DNA of 32,238 bases from Chitinophagales bacterium (GCA_016787295.1 JAEUUX010000296.1:1-32238), one strand, 5' to 3'; shown: positions 15,415 through 24,606, numbered from the stretch's first letter. A program made the numbers and translations. The notes: generated from the sequence alone by a model not told the origin.

Positions 15415-18400
15415 TTATCGGACAAGATACATTTTTCCTATACCATTTTTGAACATGCTGTCTATGTTTTGGTTGTCATAGTGGTCGAGTTCTTTCTGGT
15501 CTAATTTGGCTATGATGCGGTATAGGTATAAGCCGTTGGCTAATGGGCTGCCAAATTCGTCTGTTCCGTCCCAGCGGTATTGTGTAATGTTTTTGCCGAT
15601 GTAAAGCGGGCCGAGTTCGTTTTGAGTTATTTCGCGCACGACTTTTCCGCTTGGTGTAAAGATTTGTATTCGGAGGTTTTGGGGTATGGAGCTACCTGTG
15701 AGGGTGAATACAAACTGTGTGGAGGTGGTAAATGGATTGGGGTAGTTGAGCATATTGGATATGGCGGGCTTGGTGTCGATTTCAAAGTCTATTTGGTAGG
15801 CTTTGTTGTTGCTGGCAAAGTTGTTGCTGCTTCGGTCGCGCGAACGGATGTAGAGTCTGTAGGTGCCGCTTTGGGTGAGGGTGGGTGTGAATATGACTTT
15901 GGCAATGTTGCTCTGGTCGGCGGCATTTTGTTGGGTTGCGGGTGTGAATTGTAGGTTTGGATTGTTGAAGTAGATGGGGATAGTGGTGTTGTCGGATAGT
16001 TTTGTGAGGTAGATTTGGTAGGTTGCGGTGTCGTTGAGGGCGAGGTATGGGTTTTCGTCTTTGGTTGTTATTTGGATTTGGGGCTTTGCGGATACTATTT
16101 CGCCGTTGGCGATGTGTCTGCCGTCGAAAGTTACGTCGATGGTAGGGTTAATTTTGTCGTTGGTTACAAAGAAAGGAATGATAAGGACGTTGTTGAAGCG
16201 GAATTTTTCGAGTTGGTCGTTGTTGGGGTTGACTTCCATGACTAAGTAGCAGTTGCCTGAGAGTCCTTCGGTGGAATAGTTCATGGCTGTGATGATAGAT
16301 TGTCCTGCGGGGACGGGGGCTTGTCGGGGTATTGGCAGGACGTGTGCGACGTTGTTGGCATCTATAAAAGTGTATTTGATTAATACGCTGTCCATGTTGA
16401 CGCTGCTAACGTTGGTTAGTCCTATTTCGAGGGTGAGGTTTTGTCCTTCTTGGAGGGTGTCGGATCGGAAAAGGAAGTGGTAGGCTTTGTTGAGGGCAAG
16501 CTCGCCTGCCATGTCGTGGAGTATGCGCCAATGTTGTAGCTGCTCGGCGCTTTGATAAGTGGAGTCTGTTACGATGGCTCGGAGTTGGATATAGGGATAT
16601 TGTATGGCATCAATGCTGCTGATGTCGGTGTCGACGGGCTGGTTGATGGTCATCAATAGGTTTTGGTTTCCGTTGGTGTCTTTGCCGTAGATTTGTATGT
16701 CTATGTTATCGGCTTCGGGTGTATTGAAGATGTTGTGTTGCCATTGTAGGGTTTTCCATTTGTGAGAAGGGCCGATGAAAGGAGAGGTTATTGTGCCATA
16801 AGGATTAGGAAGGGCGACTTGTGCTTCGAGGTTGATGATTTCGTTTCCGACAGCGGTGACGATTTGTGCGGGATATTCGGCTACATTTTTTCGTCCAAAG
16901 CCAATAAAAGCGGTATTGCTGCTCAAATTGTTGATGGGAGACATGCCCATTTGCTCGAAAAAGGCGTGAATTTGGGGTAGGTAGTTGAATATTGGCTCGT
17001 TGGGGTCTGTGGTGCCGAGGCGGTGGTTGGCGACGCTGTAGACAAGGACGTAGTATCCGTTTTCTATGATATTGTTCATCACATTGACCATCGCATCGAG
17101 TTGTTCGGTGGTGCCTGTGTGAAATTCGAGGGCATAAATAACGCCGGGAGAGCATTGTACGTTGCCATAGGTGCCGCGCCCGTCGCAACCTGTGAGGGTG
17201 TTTTGTTTGGTGGTCGGCATGGGGCTAAGAGTGGGGCCTGGTTTGTAGACAACGAAGACGAGTCCGCCGTTGCAGGTGCTTCCAAAGAGACAAGAGTTGA
17301 TCGATGTTGTGCTGGCTACGTTGTAGGTGGATTGGATAGCGCTGGGATTTGAGTAAGCGTTTCGGGCTTGTATGAGGTTGATGTTGTTGTCGAAATGAAA
17401 TTTGCGGGAAGTTGAGTCGAGTTGCATTTGATAGTATTGGTCGTTTTTGAATTGGTAATAGTGTGATTGGTTCCAACCTGTTGGGGAGTCGGGTTTGTAG
17501 ATAAATGAGCTATTTTGCCAATTAAAACTGTCGCCTGGATTGGGGATTTGGCTTGTTCTCCAGTAGTAGACGGTGTTTGGCAATAGAGGCGTTGTGGGAG
17601 TCCATTGGACTACGCCTGATTCGCTATTCTGGACGTTTTGACGAAACAAGGTGCTGTTGAATAAAGCGGTGGTGTCTAACTGAATGATATATGGCAGGGA
17701 GGCTAATAGGGGTTGTCCTGTGGAGGCTTTAAGTGTGGGCAATGGGTTGTTGATGATGGTATAGTTGCAGGGGGCGACGGGGACGAGGAGGTCGTTGAAT
17801 ATAAAGGTATTTACTTTGGCAATGTTGTTATCTTCGCAATCTTCGGTGGCTTCGTTGTCGGAGTCGATGAAAACTTCTATTTCGTTGTCGCCTGCGGCTG
17901 CTTGACGGTCGCCCATTTGTATGTAATAGAACAAAGTATCGGTGTTGAGGGGTGCGGGTCGGCGGTCTGTGTGTGCAATAATGCTTTGTCCGCTGGGCAG
18001 TTTGCGGGTTATTTTGATGTTGATGGAATCACCTGTTGCTTTGCCAATGTTGGTGACAATGACGCGGACTGCGAAGGAGTCGAGGTTAACAGTGATTTGC
18101 TGGGGAATGAATGTGACATCTGAATAACCATTGTTGTTGGCTTCGATGATGTATTCGGGCTTTTGCCAAGGAGCTACTTTGAGGGCAGGGTCTCCGATGA
18201 AGGTGAATTCCATAGATGTTAGCTTCACGCCTTCGGAAGTTGGGTTGATATTGACATTGTATTCAATGCCTTTTGTAAGACATTTGCCAATGGATTCGCC
18301 GTAGTTGATTTGACAAAATTGTTGGTATAGCTGGTCTACATAAGCATCCATGAAAGCGGGGAAGCCAAAGGAGACTGTGGCTAAAAAGCCGATGGCTCCG

Positions 18401-20490
18401 CGCCGTTCGGCGAACAAAAAGTCGTTGGGCATGGCATTGCCTTCGTTGTGAACATTGCCCACAAAGCAGGAGCTGGAGAACATGAAAGGATATTTGCCTT
18501 CGTTGTCATATTCGGCGGGCGGGTTTAGGGCGACGTTCCAGTAGGGTTGAGAAGAGTGTCCGATAAAGTTAATAATGTTTAACCCGTTATTAATGAGGGG
18601 GGCGATGGTGGGAATGGAGAGGGAGTCTAATCCGGGCGTTGCTAAGGAATAGGTATAAACGACGTTGCCGCTAATGAGGGTGTCTTCGTAAATATGTTTA
18701 TAGCGATTGAGGAAAGAAAGGAAGCTGTTACTTTCGCTAATGTTGTTGCCTCCTGCTATGTGGAGGGCATTTTTTCGCCAGAGTCGGTCTTCTTTGGTGC
18801 AGGCAGTTGGTGTTTCTGTTTCAATGACTTTGTCCAAATAGATGCGTACTTCGTCGGTTGTTCTGGCAGGAACACGCCCTACGCCAATTTGTTGTCGGTA
18901 GTTGTCAATGCTTCGGGCGGCTAAGGTGGCATCGGAAGGGTGCCAGCCATACGTGGGGACGGTACAAAGGGCATAATTGGTTGGATTGAAACGGGTGCGG
19001 TCGTATTGTATGGCTTTGCCAAGCAGTAACATGAGTTCGGGTTTTGTTGCCCAATTGTCTAAGGCATAGTTGACAAATTTTTGGATGCTAAGTGGGTGTT
19101 TTTCTATGCCCCAAGCAAATTGGTCGTATAAATCGTTGATGTCAGCCACGACTACTTTGTAGGCGCCGCCCTGCGCACTGCGGCGATAGTTGGCGAAACG
19201 TTCTACTTGGTCTATGTCGCCCAAGTGTAAGCTGGAGTGGCTAATGATGAGGTAGTTGCCTTGATTAGAGGCTTGGCTATAGTCGGTAAAATGGCGCTCA
19301 TGTAGGGTATTGACGGACTTCACGACAGCGTTGTCGGTGCTGCTGATATATAAACGGCGCAGGGTGCTGGGGTTGTTGCCCGCTTGCAACAATACGCGGT
19401 AGATTGTTTGTCCGCTGGCGTTGGTACTGACTTCGGGCAGGTAGCGTTGTTGGTTAGTGAGGTCGTATAAAACGGGAGCCGTTCCGCCATTGAAATTAGT
19501 GATTTCTAAGTATTTTTGTGTGCTGTTGCTTATTTCGAAGGTAAAATTGGTAGTGTTTTCAAAGTCGTAGCTGTGTGGATAGGTGAGGTAGATATAGGCA
19601 ACTTGGTTTTTGTCGACGGGAGCGATGTCGCCCACAGAAGTGAAAGTGAAAACGGTATTGCCAGTTGGGTTGAGCTGCGTAATAGGCACATTGAATTGAA
19701 AATTATAGTTGGTATAGCCTTCGTAGGTGGTATCTTTGTAGATTGTTCCTGCGATGTCGATTCGTAGATGGTGGTCGGGGATAGATGTGCCAGAGTCGGA
19801 GTTGCCGCAAACGCGCGTAAGGACGTGGGCATTGCCTCCTGCGGCTTGGTAGAGGGATTTGGTGGCAACATTATAGTTTTTGCTGTCACCTTCGAGAATG
19901 GTTGTGCCTGTGAAGCCTTCGCCATTGTCAAAAGTGGAATAGAAATTGGGAATACCACCTAAGTTGCGGAAAGATTCGCCGGGATAGTAGACGTTGTTCA
20001 GAATTTGGCGGCGTGTATAGGGAAAGTGGGTTTCAACGGTGGGTAAAGTGCCGTTAAGGTTGTTGTCGATGGGAGTATAGCGGGTGTTGTTGGTATATTC
20101 AGGAGCAGCAACGAGGTAATAGGCGCTCGTGTCGGTGAATAAACTTTTGTAGACCGAAAGTTGCCAATTGGGTTGGCTAAACAATTGAGAGTCGTATTCG
20201 CCATCGTTGGTTTGTCCGAAAAACTCTATATAGTCGGTGTCGCTAAAATTGCCGTTGGTGGAACTCCAGATAGGGATTTCTTGCCCTTTGTAGAACATTT
20301 TTAGGTTTTGGGCGTTATTGGGCAGCCCATTAGCGGCAAGTGTGGCAGCCGATATGCGATGAACAGCGTCGCTGCCCACTTTGATTTTGTAGTAGGTTTT
20401 GCTATGGTCTATCCATTGGTTGGGATTTTGTGCCAATAAAACACAACTCGTCAAGAGTGCATATAGGGTGTATAATATACTTTTTTTCAT
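15415..20490 (-). CDS. porU2: PorU2-like C25 peptidase/sortase with T9SS domain, copy B
   Basis: This 1691-residue protein is colinear with copy A but clearly diverged, so the duplication is old. It has a signal peptide (MKKSILYTLYALLTSCVLLA, cleaved near AQ), an N-terminal PorU-like domain (AVHRISAATLAANGL, GQEIPIW) and a C25 domain (about 410-780) with catalytic H645 in FIGHSS and C675 in SSSCFVGN. A CARDB-like domain (VRVIVTNIGKATGDS), a beta-rich stretch and a C-terminal sorting domain from about 1577 (NYPNPFTTSTQF) ending KMYLVR complete it. Both catalytic residues are intact. It lies 162 bases after the PorV2-like gene on the same strand, which fits the known PorU-PorV partnership in the T9SS attachment complex; co-transcription is likely. 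An ordinary secreted C25 protease cannot be excluded. Confidence 0.82.
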   Translation of the reverse strand: MKKSILYTLYALLTSCVLLAQNPNQWIDHSKTYYKIKVGSDAVHRISAATLAANGLPNNAQNLKMFYKGQEIPIWSSTNGNFSDTDYIEFFGQTNDGEYDSQLFSQPNWQLSVYKSLFTDTSAYYLVAAPEYTNNTRYTPIDNNLNGTLPTVETHFPYTRRQILNNVYYPGESFRNLGGIPNFYSTFDNGEGFTGTTILEGDSKNYNVATKSLYQAAGGNAHVLTRVCGNSDSGTSIPDHHLRIDIAGTIYKDTTYEGYTNYNFQFNVPITQLNPTGNTVFTFTSVGDIAPVDKNQVAYIYLTYPHSYDFENTTNFTFEISNSTQKYLEITNFNGGTAPVLYDLTNQQRYLPEVSTNASGQTIYRVLLQAGNNPSTLRRLYISSTDNAVVKSVNTLHERHFTDYSQASNQGNYLIISHSSLHLGDIDQVERFANYRRSAQGGAYKVVVADINDLYDQFAWGIEKHPLSIQKFVNYALDNWATKPELMLLLGKAIQYDRTRFNPTNYALCTVPTYGWHPSDATLAARSIDNYRQQIGVGRVPARTTDEVRIYLDKVIETETPTACTKEDRLWRKNALHIAGGNNISESNSFLSFLNRYKHIYEDTLISGNVVYTYSLATPGLDSLSIPTIAPLINNGLNIINFIGHSSQPYWNVALNPPAEYDNEGKYPFMFSSSCFVGNVHNEGNAMPNDFLFAERRGAIGFLATVSFGFPAFMDAYVDQLYQQFCQINYGESIGKCLTKGIEYNVNINPTSEGVKLTSMEFTFIGDPALKVAPWQKPEYIIEANNNGYSDVTFIPQQITVNLDSFAVRVIVTNIGKATGDSINIKITRKLPSGQSIIAHTDRRPAPLNTDTLFYYIQMGDRQAAAGDNEIEVFIDSDNEATEDCEDNNIAKVNTFIFNDLLVPVAPCNYTIINNPLPTLKASTGQPLLASLPYIIQLDTTALFNSTLFRQNVQNSESGVVQWTPTTPLLPNTVYYWRTSQIPNPGDSFNWQNSSFIYKPDSPTGWNQSHYYQFKNDQYYQMQLDSTSRKFHFDNNINLIQARNAYSNPSAIQSTYNVASTTSINSCLFGSTCNGGLVFVVYKPGPTLSPMPTTKQNTLTGCDGRGTYGNVQCSPGVIYALEFHTGTTEQLDAMVNVMNNIIENGYYVLVYSVANHRLGTTDPNEPIFNYLPQIHAFFEQMGMSPINNLSSNTAFIGFGRKNVAEYPAQIVTAVGNEIINLEAQVALPNPYGTITSPFIGPSHKWKTLQWQHNIFNTPEADNIDIQIYGKDTNGNQNLLMTINQPVDTDISSIDAIQYPYIQLRAIVTDSTYQSAEQLQHWRILHDMAGELALNKAYHFLFRSDTLQEGQNLTLEIGLTNVSSVNMDSVLIKYTFIDANNVAHVLPIPRQAPVPAGQSIITAMNYSTEGLSGNCYLVMEVNPNNDQLEKFRFNNVLIIPFFVTNDKINPTIDVTFDGRHIANGEIVSAKPQIQITTKDENPYLALNDTATYQIYLTKLSDNTTIPIYFNNPNLQFTPATQQNAADQSNIAKVIFTPTLTQSGTYRLYIRSRDRSSNNFASNNKAYQIDFEIDTKPAISNMLNYPNPFTTSTQFVFTLTGSSIPQNLRIQIFTPSGKVVREITQNELGPLYIGKNITQYRWDGTDEFGSPLANGLYLYRIIAKLDQKELDHYDNQNIDSMFKNGIGKMYLVR

Positions 20491-20652
20491 GGTTGATTTT
20501 TAACTGTTTGGGAATTGTTGGGTGTTATTTGGAGCAACATTGTAACAATTTTTGAATCAATATTTGTGTTGTTTTATCACAAAATTGTAGACTCACAAAA
20601 TTTGCAGCATAAACCTGTCCAGCGTATAGGTACTACTTCTGTTGCATCTATA

Positions 20653-21924
20653 TTATGGTTGCGGTTCTTGTTTTTTGTTTTTCGCTTTCTTTTTAACTGG
20701 TTTTTCAGTTGGTTCAGTTGTTTCGTTTGTTTCGTCAACTTTGGATTGTTTGTCTTTTTTCTTTTTGCTGATAGCTGTTTCGTCGTTTTGTGGGACGGTG
20801 TTAGCTGCGCTTTTTTTGTCAAAACTAATGCTCAAAGAAATGATGTGGGAATACAATTTGTTGTCGCTGCCCACATTGTTTAGTCCCGTAAAAGCATAGT
20901 CTATATTAATTTGTGGGATTCGGTGGGCTTTGTCGTCGCTAATGCGAAAACCCACGCCTGCGTTTGGCTGAATGACGGTATAATTTTTGTTGTCATCATC
21001 TTTGACTTGTTGAATGTTGTTGATTCCACCACGCAAAAATACGCGTTTATTAAAATTAAGTTCCATGCCCAAATGTGGGTCTACGGAGGCGAAATCTGAT
21101 TTGATGAGCGTATTGCGCTTGCCGTCGGTGGTAATGTCCATGTCTAAGGCGGTCAACAAAGCTGCTTTTTTGCCAAGCGGAATGTTATATGCCAAACCAA
21201 GGGTGGTGCGTTGTCCTGTAAGTTCGACCGAATTGACAGGAATAACGTTTTGGGTCAAAGCTAAGGCTTCTTTTTCTTCTTGAGTAAAATTGAACCCCCA
21301 TGTGTTGTAGGTCACGGGAAAATCTTTGAGGGTGAGACCTGCGGAGAAGTTGCCTTGACTGTACTGCACACCCAAGTCGAGTCCTGTTCCCCAAGAGGAA
21401 GCAAATTTGCCCACAATACGGTGAATAATTTTGGCATTGCCGCCGATTCTAAATCTGCCCAATTTTTGTGCATAAGATAACAAAAAAGCATAGTCGGCAG
21501 CCGAAAAAGTAGTTACGTTGTCGTAGTTAATACTGCCATCAGGGTCTAACAAAAACAAGGTATTTGGAATATCATCAACCCCAAATCGTATGATAGACAG
21601 ACCTACGGCTCTCTTTTTGTCGGCAATAGGCATGGCAAAACCTGCATAATCATACTTGGCAATACCTGCAAACCATTCGGCGTGCATCAAGCCTATTTGG
21701 GCGTGTGGCATTTGTTGCAGACCTGCAGGATTCCAATAAGCTGCTGTCACATCGTTGACAATTGCGCTTTGGGCATTGCCCATCGCTAAGGCACGCGCGC
21801 CAATGCCAATGGATAGGAATTCGTTGCTATACTTTCTAACTTCTTGAGCCATTGCTGTTGTGGAGATGAGACATGTTGCTACTGCTGCCACAAGGGTCAT
21901 TTGATAAAAACGGTACACATTCAT
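20653..21924 (-). CDS. porV2: PorV/PorQ-family outer-membrane protein (PorV2-like)
   Basis: This 423-residue protein has a signal peptide (cleavage after STTAMAQ, about residue 27). The FadL-like N-terminal signature of PorV/PorQ proteins follows: SIGIGARALAMGNAQSAIVN and AAYWNPAGL. The rest is a barrel of about 14 strands, up to about residue 372. In the T9SS, PorV shuttles folded cargo from the translocon to the PorU attachment complex. The next gene on the strand is a PorU2-like protein, which supports that role here. Unusual is a C-terminal tail of about 50 residues, rich in Lys, Glu, Thr and Pro (KKKKDKQSKV onward), which typical barrels lack, since they end in a closing strand. A minus-strand -7 box lies at 22056-22063. 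PorV and PorQ proper are alternatives. Confidence 0.8.
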   Translation of the reverse strand: MNVYRFYQMTLVAAVATCLISTTAMAQEVRKYSNEFLSIGIGARALAMGNAQSAIVNDVTAAYWNPAGLQQMPHAQIGLMHAEWFAGIAKYDYAGFAMPIADKKRAVGLSIIRFGVDDIPNTLFLLDPDGSINYDNVTTFSAADYAFLLSYAQKLGRFRIGGNAKIIHRIVGKFASSWGTGLDLGVQYSQGNFSAGLTLKDFPVTYNTWGFNFTQEEKEALALTQNVIPVNSVELTGQRTTLGLAYNIPLGKKAALLTALDMDITTDGKRNTLIKSDFASVDPHLGMELNFNKRVFLRGGINNIQQVKDDDNKNYTVIQPNAGVGFRISDDKAHRIPQINIDYAFTGLNNVGSDNKLYSHIISLSISFDKKSAANTVPQNDETAISKKKKDKQSKVDETNETTEPTEKPVKKKAKNKKQEPQP

Positions 21925-22055
21925 TATTTAATAGTAGTTTTTTATGATTTACAAAAGTTTGGTTTTTTGAACGAGTCTTATTGCTCTATAAAAACTGTAG
22001 ATGTATTTAGTAGGTAAAAGGTTGCTTGGTATAGCAAAAAAATGTTTTTTGGGTA

Positions 22056-22090
22056 CAAAGTTAAGGCTTTTTGGCATAAATTTTGTCAAA
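22056..22090 (-). promoter_or_regulatory. Promoter for the porV2-porU2 genes
   Basis: On the minus strand TAACTTTG (22056-22063) matches TAnnTTTG exactly. TTTG (22087-22090) lies 23 bases upstream, slightly longer than the usual 19-21. Confidence 0.5.
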
Positions 22091-22217
22091 TAAAGTATAG
22101 CAAGGCAAGTTCTTGTTATTATTATTGATATAATAGCTCCCAAATGGCATAAAAACCCCAATTTGGGTGGGTTGATGTTATAAATAATAGGTTTTTTTAG
22201 AAAAAAATGACATAACT

Positions 22218-22249
22218 CTTGCTTTTTTTTCTAAAAAGCATTAACTTTG
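22218..22249 (+). promoter_or_regulatory. Promoter for the DUF2795 gene
   Basis: TAACTTTG at 22242-22249 is an exact -7 match. CTTG at 22218-22221, 20 bases upstream, is one mismatch from the -33 TTTG. The leader to the ATG at 22294 is about 40 bases. Confidence 0.6.
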
Positions 22250-22293
22250 CGCTCGTCTATAAAAAATGTTTCTTTTAATACAAAAAAGTGCCT

Positions 22294-22515
22294 ATGTTTT
22301 GGACATTAGAACTAGCATCTTACTTAGAAGATGCCCCGTGGCCTGCTTCCAAAGACGAACTCATTGACTATGCTCAACGCTCAGGTTGTCCTATTGCAGT
22401 AATAGAAAACTTGCAGGACTTGGAAGATGAGGATGAGATTTATGAGGGGATAGAGGATATTTGGCCCGACTACCCTACTAACGATGACTTTTTCTTTGAT
22501 GAAGAAGAATACTAA
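22294..22515 (+). CDS. DUF2795-family small acidic protein
   Basis: This 73-residue protein begins MFWTLELASYLEDAPWPASK and continues with ELIDYAQRSG, PIAVIENLQDLEDE and IWPDYPT, ending in an acidic/aromatic tail. I recognise this as the very conserved small DUF2795 protein found across Bacteroidota; its function is unknown. A GTG two codons upstream (22288) keeps the frame open, but the ATG at 22294 gives the family's usual N-terminus. It has its own promoter and is divergent from the porV2-porU2 genes. The protein is very acidic and should be cytoplasmic. Confidence 0.88.
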   Translation: MFWTLELASYLEDAPWPASKDELIDYAQRSGCPIAVIENLQDLEDEDEIYEGIEDIWPDYPTNDDFFFDEEEY

Positions 22516-22595
22516 ATTATCGTTCCGATTCATCAGTAACATTATCGGCTTTTTTTAGCGCAATGTTGGGTTGCGTCTTTTATGTATTGCATAAA

Positions 22596-22634
22596 AATAG
22601 GTTGCCTATACAAAATGGGCAACCTATTGTTTTG
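22596..22634 (+). terminator. Probable terminator after the DUF2795 gene
   Basis: AATAGGTTGCC (22596-22606) pairs with GGCAACCTATT (22618-22628), followed by GTTTTGTT. The T run is broken by a G, so efficiency is uncertain. Confidence 0.6.
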
Positions 22635-22695
22635 TTATTGTGCATCAACATTACTGTTCCATTTTGCTTAAATAGTCCAATAATAAATTGATTTT

Positions 22696-22818
22696 TTTGG
22701 GCGTTTCCCTGCGGGTCGGGCTGCTACGGGCTTCGCTACGCTTGGTGCTGCGTTGCTCTCCGCACTGGCTAACGCCACCCTCCGCATCCCTAACGCGCTT
22801 CGCCATTCGAACAAAAAT
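22696..22818 (+). repeat. ~125-bp dispersed GC-rich element, copy B
   Basis: It begins near GGGCGTTTCCCTGCGGGTCG and ends CGCTTCGCCATTCGAACAAA. It is nearly identical to the minus strand of 15137-15260 except in the middle. A chance frame with the same peptide pattern (VGLLRASLR, LTPPSASLTRFA) crosses both copies. Confidence 0.85.
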
Positions 22819-22948
22819 ATCGTTATTTTTTTACAGCAAAAACAGCTTTTTTTTCGACAAAATAGAACACTACTGTATTTATTGCGTTTCAGTATGATTT
22901 GTTGTTATTGGAGCTACCACAAGTTATTCACCACAAATTTGTGATAGG

Positions 22949-24475
22949 TTATTTATTGGCTTTATTGCGCAATCCCATTAACATAGCACCACACAAAATA
23001 ATGCTACCAACCGCCAACACCGTTCCCATGGCAGGCGAAACATTTTGGCTTTGTATCATCAAAAATACCAAAAAACAACTGATAATGGCAATGCTAATTG
23101 GTTCGGTCCAATTCATTTTTTTCCAACGCAAAACACTTAGCAATATCACAACACCAATTGACAACAAAGGGTAGTAGTACTGGAACCATGGTACGTTGGT
23201 GTCGGGTGTCAGTACAATACCTTCGGGCATGCTCGCTTTTAGTTTTTCATAGTTGGCACTCAAAAAACTAACCACATTGAAGAACAATAATATGACAAAA
23301 GATGCTAAATAGGGACTAAACAAGGCTGTTTGTTGTCGTCCCAAAACCAATGCGACGCAATTGATGACCAACAATATGGTGCTAACAATACCCGAATAAA
23401 GAAAAGGTTGCGCGGCGATATCTGTCCCTCCGCCAAATAAGGTGTTTTTGCTATAGAAAACAAAAATGCCCAACAAAGCGGTTATAAACGGAATTGCGAT
23501 GTTTTGGGGTGCAACCGTTGCAAGTGGGAGTTCGGTCGATTCGGTGGGAGGTATTTGTTCGGCTGCAACTACTGATGTATGCCAGTGTTTAATGCGTTCT
23601 GTTTGCTGTTTGGGAGTGAGTTGTAGGCTTTTTTTATAATAAATATCAAACAATTCGTCGACCGATTGTGCGCGGTCTTTGGCAGAACGCACCAAACAAC
23701 GTTGTGCAATCGAGCGAAAAGGTTCAGGGATTTTGGCTAAATAATCTTTTAAATCTTTGTCAAAGATCTGGCGCATAATCATTTCGCGCGACAAGCCCAA
23801 AGCTGTTTTACCAAATGCTGCTTCGCCTGTGAACATTTCTCCGATGATAATACCCAACGCCCAAATGTCTAAATTGGTATTGATTTGACCATTGACCGCA
23901 AAACGTTGTGCATTAAATTGTTCAGGAGCCATATACTCGATAGACCCAATAACCAAAGATGAATTACTGCTACTGCTGGTATCTTTGAGGGCTTTGCTAA
24001 TGCCAAAGTCGGCTATTTTGGGAATAATATCGTTACCTTCGTATTGCAACAAAATATTTTCGGGTTTCAGGTCGCGATGAATAATTTGTTGTTGGTGCAA
24101 ATACTGCAAACCACTCATAATGCCCAGAACGATTTCGCTCAAAATGGCAACATTAGGTTTTTTGGCAAGAAAGGCGGTGAGGTCTCCACCGTTGACCAAC
24201 TCCAAAATGCCTACCTGAATTTTATCGCCAAAAGCAGAGGCTTCGTTCAGTTCAAAGGCATCATAGTAGCGCACCAAATTGGGGTGATTGAGGCGAATAA
24301 CACGCTTAATTTCCTCGAAAAGGCTATATTTGGCGGGCAAATTACCGCTATATTTTTTCAAAGCCACCTGCATATTGAGGTTGCGGTCTAAGGCACGATA
24401 GACTGTGCCGAAACCGCCGCGCCCAATGAGGTCGCTCTCAGGATGAAATTCGTAGGTCTTTTGGACAGTAATCAT
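22949..24475 (-). CDS. Hanks-type Ser/Thr kinase with multi-pass membrane C-terminus
   Basis: The start at 24475 gives 508 residues and places the kinase domain at the very N-terminus; an ATG at 24529 would add 18 hydrophobic residues with no match to the family. The domain (about 8-280) is complete: glycine loop GRGGFG (18-23), ATP lysine K40 in VALKK, catalytic loop HRDLKPEN (133-140, base D135), DFG (156-158) and the activation segment with EYMAPEQ. A linker leads to about six hydrophobic helices between residues 325 and 500 (for example AIPFITALLGIFVFY, GIVSTILLVINCVALVLG). Most bacterial kinases of this type have one membrane helix and an outside sensor, so the polytopic tail is less usual and may be the sensor. 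The kinase should face the cytoplasm. Substrates are unknown. Confidence 0.87.
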   Translation of the reverse strand: MITVQKTYEFHPESDLIGRGGFGTVYRALDRNLNMQVALKKYSGNLPAKYSLFEEIKRVIRLNHPNLVRYYDAFELNEASAFGDKIQVGILELVNGGDLTAFLAKKPNVAILSEIVLGIMSGLQYLHQQQIIHRDLKPENILLQYEGNDIIPKIADFGISKALKDTSSSSNSSLVIGSIEYMAPEQFNAQRFAVNGQINTNLDIWALGIIIGEMFTGEAAFGKTALGLSREMIMRQIFDKDLKDYLAKIPEPFRSIAQRCLVRSAKDRAQSVDELFDIYYKKSLQLTPKQQTERIKHWHTSVVAAEQIPPTESTELPLATVAPQNIAIPFITALLGIFVFYSKNTLFGGGTDIAAQPFLYSGIVSTILLVINCVALVLGRQQTALFSPYLASFVILLFFNVVSFLSANYEKLKASMPEGIVLTPDTNVPWFQYYYPLLSIGVVILLSVLRWKKMNWTEPISIAIISCFLVFLMIQSQNVSPAMGTVLAVGSIILCGAMLMGLRNKANK

Positions 24476-24519
24476 CGGAAAAAAGAGATAGTTTTGGTTA
24501 TGGATAATTAAGATGATAA

Positions 24520-24557
24520 GCCCACACACGATATTGCTTCCAGATGATTGTGTGGGC
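24520..24557 (-). terminator. Hairpin between the quinone reductase and kinase genes
   Basis: GCCCACACA (24520-24528) pairs with TGTGTGGGC (24549-24557). On the minus strand it is followed by TTATCATCTT, a weak T tract, so it may be a leaky terminator or a processing stem within a transcript. Confidence 0.4.
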
Positions 24558-24606
24558 AGAACAATGTTTGTGTGTTATAGAAAAAAAAGTGAATTGGCTC
24601 GATTTG

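Larger units (their letters stand above)
21925..22293. other. Divergent promoter region between porV2 and the DUF2795 gene
   Basis: A 369-base AT-rich gap holds a leftward -7 box (22056-22063) and a rightward one (22242-22249). No gene or long repeat is seen. The leader of porV2 would be about 125 bases; nothing in it resembles a known riboswitch to me. Confidence 0.6.
22516..22948. other. Gap with a terminator and a dispersed element
   Basis: This 433-base stretch holds the hairpin at 22596-22628, copy B of the ~125-bp element, and a 12-bp palindrome CACAAATTTGTG (22932-22943) just beyond the stop codon of the leftward kinase gene. No gene is supported. Confidence 0.7.

Noticed and set aside
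22688-22897. Small genes across the GC-rich dispersed elements (also at 15050-15256)
   Set aside because: The frames exist only because the element is GC-rich, and their ends differ outside it. The pattern is typical of spurious calls over interspersed repeats.
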